From JAAZVM01 sp041642635 (GTDB taxonomy: Bacteria; Patescibacteriota; Gracilibacteria; BD1-5; UBA6164): a stretch of 5,915 nt of DNA. The stretch lies in contig JBEPWB010000062.1 in the NCBI GenBank assembly GCA_041642635.1, positions 1 to 5,915 on the forward strand, given 5' to 3'. The notes below the pieces were generated by a model, which saw only the letters and a list, made by a program, of their open reading frames with translations, had not been told where the DNA came from and did no database searches. How positions within the stretch are numbered: position 1 is the first letter of the stretch; each line of letters starts with the position of its first letter. Positions 1 through 5,915 of the stretch are shown here, one piece after another. The translations under genes were made by a program, and so were the position numbers.

Positions 1-2615
1 ACAAATATTTTTATCTAAGAGATATAAAATCAAGAATATCAACCCTAAAGCAAGAATGAATAAATTCTAAAATTTTTCTCAAAAAAATAGAAAAGCAATA
101 CCTAGAATACGAAACAGAATTATCAGAAATAAAACCAACTCTAAAAAAATACCAAACAACTCAAGAAAAACAAGAAAAACATATAAAAAAATTAAAAGAA
201 TTAGTTATATTTTTTGATGAATACAATAATTATTTGAGAGAATATTCATTGTATGATTTTAATGATATGATAAATTTTGTATTGGAAAAATTTGAAATAG
301 ATGAAGAATTAAAAGAATACTACGCTGAAACTTTTCAATTTATTATGCTTGATGAGTACCAAGACACAAATAACGCTCAAAATAAAATTATTGAATTAAT
401 TTTATCAGTTTCTCAAGATGAACCAAATATAATGACGGTTTGAGATGATGATCAGTCTATTTATCGTTTTCAATGAGCAAATATTGAAAATATGCTTGAT
501 TTTTCTAACAAATATCAGAATACAAAATTTATAGTTTTAGAAGAAAATTATCGTTCTAATCAAAATATTTTGGATCTTTCAAGTAATCTTATAAAAAATA
601 ATGAAGAAAGATTATCAAACAAAATATCAACAATTAATAAAGAATTAAAAGCAAGCTGAAACTTAAAATATTCTGAAAATAAACCAAAATTATTTAGAGC
701 TAACTCAATAATAGACGAACAAACTTTTATTATTAATAAAATCAAAAATTATATTAATGAGTGAATTCCAAAAGATGAAATAGCAATAATTGTAAGATGA
801 AACAGAGAGGTTGAAGAGTGGAGTAATATTTTACAAAAAAACTCTTTAGAAGTAGAATCAAAACTAAAAACAAATATTTTAAACTCAGATTATGTTAATT
901 ATATTTTAAATTATTTAGAACTGATAAATAATCCTTTTTCTAGTGAAGAAAAACTTATTAATCTAATGAAAAATAATATAACATGATTAGAAATAATTGA
1001 TATTTTAAAAATAAATAGGGAATTATATATAGAAAACTATAGAAGAAAATTCAATAAAACTTTTATAGAATTCTTAGATGAAAAAGAAAAATTAGAAGAG
1101 TTAGAATTAAAAAATTTAAACTGATTAATAAAATTCAAAGAAAAATTGATAGAATTATGAGGAAAAGTTTGAAATATTTGATTTTATCAATTTTTTGGTG
1201 AACTTATGGAAGAATTATGAATAGTTGAATATGTAGAAAAAAACTGAGATTTTTGAGATATAGAAGATATTTATACATTATTTAACAAAATAAAAGATTG
1301 GAATTTGGCTGATAATACTTTGAATGTTGAAAGATTATTATCAAAAATAGAACTTTATAAAAAATATAATTTTGCTATAAATAGACAAATTTTAAGTGAA
1401 AAAAAATGATGAGTTCAAATCTTAACATGACACTCATCTAAATGATTAGAATATGAAATAGTTTTTGTTACTGGACTTTATACTTGAAACTGGGAATCTA
1501 AAACTATTAGAGATAAATTAAAATTGCCAAATATTGCTTGAGATTGAATTCAAGAAGTAAAAAATAATCAAATAGAAGAAGATAGAAGATTATTTTTTGT
1601 AGCTGTAACTAGAGCAAAAGATCAATTATTTTTATCTTATCCAGCTTGAATTTGAAATAAACCATTAATAGAATCACAGTTTGTTAACGAAATATCATGA
1701 TTTTTTGAAGAAGAAGATTTTTCTAATAATAACAAAGCTATCATTGAAATAGCAGAAAATGACTTAAAGAATAAATTAATAAAATATTCTGACCAAGAAT
1801 TAGAATATATAAAATCTTTTCTAGAAAATTACAAATTATCTGCTAGTGATTTGAATGCTTTCATAGAAGATCCTTTGATATTTTTACAAAGAGTTATTTT
1901 TAAATATCCATTTATTGATAACAAGTTTACAATTTTTTGAAAAGTATATCATAGAACTCTAGAATTATTTTATCTAAAATTCAAATCAGAATGAAAACTA
2001 CCAGAAAAATCATATTTAACTAGTACTTTTGAATTATTAATAAAAAAAGAAATACTAACTCCTGATGAATTAGAAGAAGCATTAGAAAAGGGAATAAGTT
2101 GATTAGAATGATACTATGATTTATACAGTTACAAAAAAGACGCTCCTCTATTATTAGAACATAGTTTTAGAAAAAAGAATCTGTTTTTTGAAGAAATTCC
2201 ACTTACTTGAACAATCGATAAGATAGAAAAAATCTGAGAAACAACTAATAATTCAATTGATTGACAACTTGCATTTTTTAAAGAATCAGTTGCTTTAATT
2301 GATTATAAAACATGAAAAACAAAATCTAACTGACAAATAAAATGAATTGATAGATATTGAAACAAAAAAGAATGAGAATGAAAATATTTTAGACAACTAC
2401 TTTTTTATAAACTTCTTTGTGAAGTAGATTTTGAATTCAAATCAAAATTTGAAGTTTGATCATTAGCAATAGACTTTGTTGAGTGAAAAGATTGAATTTA
2501 CAAGTATGTTGAGGTAGATTTTTCAGATGAAGAATATAAAGAATTTAAAGAAGAATTACTACAATCACGGAAAAAAATAAATGATATTGAATTTTGGAAA
2601 AATATTTTAAAATAA
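1..2615 (+). CDS. UvrD/PcrA-like superfamily 1A helicase with C-terminal RecB-type PD-(D/E)XK nuclease domain (5' partial)
   Basis: The first full codon is at position 3, and the frame runs 870 codons to TAA at 2613-2615 with UGA read as Gly. The gene begins upstream, so the Q motif and Walker A are not visible. Visible helicase motifs, numbered from the first full codon: Walker B DEYQDT (about 117), motif III VGDDDQSIYRFQGA (146), motif IV ENYRS (181), motif V with TGHSSKGLEY (475-484) and motif VI EDRRLFFVAVTRAK (526). These are typical of the UvrD/PcrA/Rep family, ATP-driven 3'-5' DNA translocases. The C-terminal part carries a RecB-like nuclease: LSASDLNAF (612), GKVYH with His650, GTIDKIE with Asp739, IDYKTGK with Asp767 and Lys769, and a QLLFY motif (798). 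All expected catalytic positions are present. The CP seen in many relatives is DP here and there are no clustered cysteines, so an AddB/Cas4-type iron-sulfur cluster is unlikely. About 40 of 44 Gly codons are TGA. A role in double-strand-break processing or repair is inferred; a defence role cannot be excluded. Family assignment is firm, exact orthology is not. Confidence 0.93.
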
Positions 2616-2617
2616 AC

Positions 2618-2645
2618 TTTACAAATATAAATTAATATTTATAGT
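2618..2645 (+). promoter_or_regulatory. Possible sigma70-type promoter for the 157-residue protein gene
   Basis: TTTACA at 2618-2623 and TATAGT at 2640-2645 are separated by 16 bases, and each differs from the -35/-10 consensus at one position. Transcription would start near 2652, about 20 bases before the ATG at 2674. Such matches arise easily in sequence this AT-rich, so the call is weak. No terminator-like hairpin separates the helicase stop from this point, so read-through from the helicase gene is an alternative. Confidence 0.3.
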
Positions 2646-2673
2646 TAAATACATTAGTATTAATTTTTGTAAT

Positions 2674-3147
2674 ATGAGCAATAATTTAATAGGGATAAAT
2701 AAATTTCCAACAAAAGAAGAAATAAATAAAAAAATAAAAAAAAATAAAAAAGTTAATAAAGGCATAAAACCTAATACCCAAAACATAAAAGATATTGAAG
2801 ATTATAGAGAAGATGAGGAAGAAATATGAATGACTATTATACAGGTAGAAATTTTGAGATTAGTAGACCAAATAATTGAATTATGAATAAATCAATATAT
2901 TCAAGAAAACGAAAATAGCTTTGAAGATACTGAAGATATTCATGAAGAAATTGATTTATTAACTATTGAAATGCTAACAAAAGCAAATGCAATCGATGAT
3001 ACATATAATTATCTAAATGAAGATGATGAAAATATCGTTTATTATGATGAGAATTATATTTTAAACACAATTAATGATTTATTAGAATGATACACAGATA
3101 AAGTTCAACTAATATTAATACAAAATGCTAAAAAAAATAAGAAATAG
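2674..3147 (+). CDS. Acidic 157-residue protein of unknown function
   Basis: I do not recognise this protein. The frame runs from ATG 2674 to TAG 3145-3147 with three in-frame TGA codons (Gly52, Gly71, Gly139) and two GGN glycines (Gly7, Gly30). The N-terminus (residues 14-34) is rich in Lys and Asn and probably disordered. It is followed by an acidic stretch (39-50) and by segments that look helical and amphipathic (about 53-78, 91-108 and 127-150). There is no Cys or Trp, signal peptide or membrane segment. The basic tail before an acidic helical body might suit nucleic-acid or protein binding, but no function is supported. The start is the only ATG in frame near the 5' end, and no Shine-Dalgarno sequence precedes it. 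It lies 58 bases after the helicase stop on the same strand. The coding look (ATG, recoded TGAs, stop inside a terminator hairpin) supports a real gene. Confidence 0.75.
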
Positions 3148-3179
3148 ATTTTCCCAGAAAATCTATTTCTTATTTTTTT
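3131..3179. terminator. Bidirectional intrinsic terminator after the 157-residue protein gene
   Basis: A perfect 22-bp stem pairs 3131-3152 with 3158-3179 around a 5-base loop, CCCAG. The arms end in an A tract on the left and a T tract on the right, so the transcript has a U-run 3' to the hairpin in either direction. The TAG stop of the plus-strand gene (3145-3147) lies inside the left arm. The stem is mostly A-U with few G-C pairs, which is weak by E. coli standards but reasonable in a genome this AT-rich. It can also back up termination of the opposing folA transcript. Confidence 0.8.
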
Positions 3180-3200
3180 AATTATAAAATACTCGAATTG

Positions 3201-3240
3201 ATATAAAAAGATAGTTTTTTAAAAAACTATCTTTTTATAT
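3201..3240. terminator. Perfect 40-base palindrome, bidirectional terminator at the end of folA
   Basis: Positions 3201-3220 and 3221-3240 are exact reverse complements. A folded transcript would form a stem of about 18 bp with a 4-base loop at the TTAA centre. The stem holds a GATAG/CTATC core flanked by A and T runs, giving a terminal U-run in both directions. The folA stop codon (3221-3219, minus strand) sits at the centre. Together with the neighbouring hairpin it insulates the two convergent transcription units. Confidence 0.8.
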
Positions 3241-3758
3241 TTTAAAAATTTGTACTCAATATTATTTTCTTTAATTTTATCTAATTCTTCTACCAGTTCA
3301 AAATAATCTGGAACTCAAGTAAAAAAAGCATCACAATCAAAATCTCAATTTACTTTTGTAAGATAAATAATATCTGCCAATTTTTTTTCTATAAATTGAT
3401 TATAAATATCAGCTCATCAAATAACAAATATATTTTCTATTTCATTATTTTTAGATAAATAATCCAAACATTTTTCAATATCTGAAAAATGTTTTTTGTA
3501 TTTACTATCTATAAAATCTTGTGATTTTGTTAATATTACATTAAGTCTATTACTTAATGGTCTAAATTTTTCTGGAATAGAATCCCAAGTTTTTCTTCAC
3601 ATTATTACAGCATTTTTTTTATTTTGGTCGTTAGTTTCTGTTGTTATTTTCTTAAAAAATTGCATATCTCAAGGGATTTTCCAAACTAGAGAATTATTTT
3701 TTCATAATCAATTTTTTGAATCAACAGCCAGAACTAAACTTACATTATTATTTTGCAT
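3219..3758 (-). CDS. folA: Dihydrofolate reductase
   Basis: This gene encodes a 179-residue NADPH-dependent enzyme that reduces dihydrofolate to tetrahydrofolate in the cytoplasm. Under code 25 the translation shows the classic DHFR signatures: the NGLGKNNSLVWKIPGDMQFFK segment (residues 16-36) with Asp31 at the place of E. coli Asp27, the GRKTWDSIP motif (54-62), Arg71 in PLSNRLNVIL at the place of the glutamate-tail-binding Arg57, the cofactor-binding VIGGADIY (112-119), and YLTKVNGDFDCDAFF near the end. The length is normal for the family. All eight glycines are TGA codons, including both in the invariant GG pair and the MGR glycine, so the gene is unreadable under the standard code. The start is the ATG at 3758, which has no Shine-Dalgarno sequence. 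It follows the thyA stop by 19 bases and is almost certainly co-transcribed with thyA, regenerating the folate that ThyA oxidises. Its stop lies at the centre of a terminator palindrome. Confidence 0.96.
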
Positions 3759-3777
3759 TTAAAAATTTTTTAAAAAA

Positions 3778-4704
3778 TTAAACAGCAACAGGTGCGCTTA
3801 TTCTATCATGAGAATTATAATTTAATAATTCAAAATCACTCCATTCTAATGTTTCAATATCTTCAAGAGAATTTATTTTTTTGTTTATTTTTAATTCAGG
3901 CAAGGGAAGTGGTTCTCTAGATAATTGCAAATCAACTTGCTCTATATGATTATTATAAATATGAGCATCTCAAAGAGTATGAGTAAATATTCAGGGTTTA
4001 TATCAAGTTAATTCTGCAATTAACATAAGTAAAGCTGAATAAGAAGCAATATTAAAAGGAACTCACAAAAACATATCTGCGCTTCTTTGATAAAGTTGAA
4101 GATTTAATTTATTATTTGTAGTATCAGCATTGAACTGAAAAAAAGAATGGCAAGGTGGTAATAGCATTTTATCAATTTGAGCAGGATTCCAAGCTGAAAT
4201 AATTATTCTTCTATTAGTTGGATTATTTTTTATTTCATTTATTGCATTATTCAGTTGATCAATATTTTCTCAGTTAAAATTTCTCCATTGAAATCAATAA
4301 ATTGGTCCCATTTCTCAATATTCAACTACAAATGGATCATTTTCTGGCAAAGATTTTATTTTGTTTATAAAATTCTCTTTTTCTTTTTTCCATTTTTCAG
4401 AATATTTTGGAAATTCTTTTTGTAAAGAATTAGAATCAATATAGTTTTCAAATGGCCATTCATCCCAAATATGGACATCTCTATCAACCAAATATTTTAT
4501 ATTTGTTTCTCATCTAATCATCCAAATTAATTCTACAATTATTCATCTTAAAAAAGTTTTTTTTGTAGTAACAAGTGGGAATCAATCTTGCAAATCATAC
4601 TTTGCTTGCATTCAAAAAACTCATCTAACTCAAGTTCAAGTTCTATCATCTTTTCAAATTCAGTTTTCTTTTATTTCTCTTAATAAATCTAAATATTGCT
4701 TCAT
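3778..4704 (-). CDS. thyA: Thymidylate synthase (ThyA type)
   Basis: This 308-residue enzyme methylates dUMP to dTMP using 5,10-methylene-tetrahydrofolate and releases dihydrofolate. Visible family features in order: DDRTGTGVRGVFG (19-31, phosphate-binding Arg21), the RGIIVELIWMIRGETN segment (53-68), GPIYGFQWR (133-141), NRRIIISAWNP (164-174), the catalytic LPPCHSFFQF with Cys185, QRSADMFLGVPFNIASY (206-222) and THTLGDAHIYNNHIEQ (241-256). The C-terminus ends in APVAV, as in typical ThyA. It is longer than the 264-residue E. coli enzyme because of an insert at about residues 85-127, as in the longer forms such as that of Lactobacillus casei. Sixteen of 17 Gly codons are TGA. The start ATG at 4704 gives the standard N-terminus; no Shine-Dalgarno sequence is seen. 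It is the first gene of a two-gene unit with folA. It is not the flavin-dependent ThyX. Confidence 0.97.
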
Positions 4705-4730
4705 AAAAAAATATATAAAATAATAATATA

Positions 4731-4760
4731 TACATATTAATTAATAATTTTTTTTTGCAA
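4731..4760 (-). promoter_or_regulatory. Possible thyA-folA promoter
   Basis: On the minus strand TTGCAA (4760-4755), inside a palindrome, precedes TATGTA (4736-4731) by 18 bases, followed closely by TATATT. The start codon is about 27 bases further on. The -35 and -10 matches are partial and the whole stretch is AT-rich, so this is only a candidate. Confidence 0.3.
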
Positions 4761-4786
4761 AAAATAATCTTTTTTCTTTTGCAAAA
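4751..4786. repeat. Two copies of a TTTTGCAAAA palindrome between divergent genes
   Basis: A 14-base perfect palindrome, TTTTTTGCAAAAAA, lies at 4751-4764, and a second copy with a 10-base core, TTTTGCAAAA, lies at 4777-4786. Their centres are 24 bases apart. Each contains TTGCAA, which could serve as a -35 element for one of the two diverging units (thyA-folA to the left, ftsH to the right). They could be operator half-sites, part of the promoters, or chance in A/T-tract DNA. Confidence 0.4.
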
Positions 4787-4806
4787 ATGCACTTTTTAAT
4801 TAGAAT
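4779..4806 (+). promoter_or_regulatory. Possible ftsH promoter
   Basis: TTGCAA (4779-4784) and TAGAAT (4801-4806) are spaced by 16 bases, upstream of the ftsH ATG at 4842. Transcription would start around 4813 and leave a leader of about 30 bases. The match to the consensus is moderate and unsupported by other evidence. Confidence 0.35.
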
Positions 4807-4841
4807 AATTCTCACTTAGATTTAATTTATTATTAAAAGAA

Positions 4842-5915
4842 ATGAGTAAAAATAAAAAAAATAAAAATAGTGAAGAAAAAAACAAAAAAAATGATTTAAA
4901 AAATTTATCAGTAAAGAAAAAAAATAATTTTAAACCGTTTGCAATATTAATACTTATAGTTTTAATTTTGGCTGTTGTATTAGAAACTGTAAACAATAAT
5001 CAAAGATATACAGACGAGAATATAGCATTAAGTCAATTGGAAGAAAATTATAATGCTTGAGAATATAGTGAAATAGTTATAGATTGAAACAAAGCAATTG
5101 CAACACAATCATGAGAATTAGTAGTTGAAAATTGAATAGAAAAAATAAAAAGAGATATAGTAATATTACCAGCAAATGATTCACTTACTGATCTTTGATT
5201 AATGAACAATGAAGTTGATACTACTGTTTCCATAAAAGATAACACAAGTAGAGAATTTTGGACATGAATACTACCAACAATTTTAATTTTTGTATTATTT
5301 TTAGGTATTTGATTGATATTTTTATCAAAAATGGGTTGAATGACAAATAATGCAATGAGTTTTTGAAAATCTAGAGCAAAACTTTATGATAATAAAAAAA
5401 ATAGGGTTTTATTCAAAGATGTGGCTTGAGCAGAAGAAGAAAAAGAAGAATTAAAAGAAGTGGTACAATTCTTAAAAAATCCAAAAAAATTTAAAGATAT
5501 TTGAGCAAAAATACCAAGATGAACTCTTCTTGTTTGACCTCCAGGTACTGGTAAAACAATGCTTGCAAGAGCTGTAGCAGGGGAAAGTGATGTTCCATTT
5601 TTAAGTATTTCAGGTTCAGAATTCGTAGAAATGTTTGTTTGAGTTTGAGCTTCAAGAGTTAGAGATTTATTTAACAATGCAAAAAAAATTGCTCCAGCAA
5701 TTATTTTTATTGATGAAATTGATGCAATTGGTAAAAAAAGATGACCTGGAACTGGTGGATGACACGATGAAAGAGAACAAACTCTAAACCAAATATTAAC
5801 TGAAATGGATGGTTTTGATAATGATACAAATGTAATTGTTATGTGAGCTACAAATAGGGCTGATGTTTTAGATAAAGCATTATTAAGACCAGGTAGATTT
5901 GATAGAAAAATAACT
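4842..5915 (+). CDS. ftsH: ATP-dependent zinc metalloprotease FtsH (3' partial: membrane and AAA+ parts)
   Basis: FtsH is a hexameric membrane-anchored AAA+ protease that extracts and degrades damaged membrane proteins and some soluble regulators. The 358 codons in the window show a Lys/Asn-rich cytoplasmic tail (1-29), a first membrane helix (about 33-49), an extracytoplasmic domain (50-139), a second helix (about 141-162), then the linker and the FKDVAGAEEEKEEL start of the AAA+ module (191-204). Further on are Walker A GPPGTGKT (232-239), the pore-loop motif FVEMFVGVGASRVRDLF (261-277), Walker B IIFIDEID (287-294), GTGGGHDEREQTLNQ (303-316), and the second region of homology with ATNRADVLDKALLRPGRFDR (336-355). 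The window ends on a codon boundary before the HEXXH protease domain. Eighteen of 30 Gly codons are TGA, including the first Walker A Gly and both in FVGVGA. ATG 4842 is the first start after an in-frame TAA at 4806; AAAAGA before it is not a convincing ribosome binding site. The gene is divergent from thyA-folA. Confidence 0.96.

Noticed and set aside
560..745. A 61-codon minus-strand frame inside the helicase gene
   Set aside because: It is antisense to the helicase coding frame and has no recognisable motif.
2627..2642. A hairpin between the helicase and the 157-residue protein gene
   Set aside because: The stem is only 6 A-T pairs and has no following T run, so it is not a credible terminator.
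3496..3762. An 88-codon plus-strand frame opposite folA
   Set aside because: It lies entirely antisense to a convincing DHFR gene and resembles no family; its hydrophobic look comes from reading A/T-rich codons in reverse.
1..4704. Pseudogenes broken by many TGA stops
   Set aside because: The TGAs fall on conserved glycines in every family, frames stay intact between them, and TAA and TAG occur only at gene ends.
4705..4841. A small RNA or riboswitch in the thyA-ftsH gap
   Set aside because: The stretch is A/T runs with two short palindromes and no long stable stem or known riboswitch core.
4796..4996. A minus-strand frame rich in Phe opposite the ftsH start
   Set aside because: It is the reverse reading of the Lys/Asn-rich FtsH N-terminus and lies antisense to it; no separate coding evidence.
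5048..5245. A 65-codon minus-strand frame inside ftsH
   Set aside because: It is antisense to the extracytoplasmic domain of FtsH and has no recognisable features.
5384..5677. A 97-codon minus-strand frame opposite ftsH
   Set aside because: It is antisense to the conserved AAA+ module of FtsH and is a mirror of that coding constraint.
1..5915. UGA read as tryptophan (mycoplasma-type code) or as selenocysteine
   Set aside because: Trp at Walker A, SKGLE, DYKTG and DHFR GG would break these motifs, TGG is used for Trp, and the TGAs are far too many for selenocysteine.

Overview
The window is very AT-rich and comes from a bacterium that reads UGA as glycine (translation table 25). All five genes are interrupted by many in-frame TGA codons. 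Those TGAs fall on invariant glycines of well-known families: the first Gly of the FtsH Walker A motif, the Gly of helicase motifs III and V, the Gly after DYKT in the nuclease domain, and nearly every Gly of ThyA and DHFR. Only TAA and TAG act as stops, and TGG still encodes Trp. This code is known from Candidatus Absconditabacteria (SR1) and Candidatus Gracilibacteria (BD1-5), so the source is most likely one of these small-genome, probably host-dependent Patescibacteria. The window does not decide between them. Under the standard code the region looks almost non-coding; under code 25 it is densely packed with intact genes.

Layout: (1) Positions 1-2615, plus strand: the 3' 870 codons of a UvrD/PcrA-type superfamily 1A helicase fused to a C-terminal RecB-like PD-(D/E)XK nuclease domain; the start and Walker A lie upstream. 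(2) Positions 2674-3147, plus strand: a 157-residue acidic protein of unknown function. (3) Positions 3131-3240: two strong inverted repeats, one overlapping the stop codon of each convergent gene, which look like bidirectional terminators. (4) Positions 4704-3219, minus strand: a two-gene thyA-folA unit. (5) Positions 4705-4841: a divergent intergenic region with two copies of a TTTTGCAAAA palindrome. (6) Positions 4842-5915, plus strand: the first 358 codons of the membrane AAA+ protease gene ftsH, cut by the window end inside the AAA+ domain.

How the genes work together: ThyA makes dTMP from dUMP while oxidising methylene-tetrahydrofolate to dihydrofolate. DHFR, encoded directly downstream, reduces dihydrofolate back to tetrahydrofolate, so the minus-strand pair forms most of the dTMP cycle. 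The helicase-nuclease probably serves DNA repair or recombination, and FtsH serves membrane-protein quality control. I see no defence island, mobile element, CRISPR array, tRNA or rRNA. Gene content is ordinary housekeeping. The notable points are the recoded UGA, the uneven share of UGA among glycine codons between genes, the helicase-nuclease fusion, the paired terminator palindromes and the twin palindromes in the divergent promoter region.
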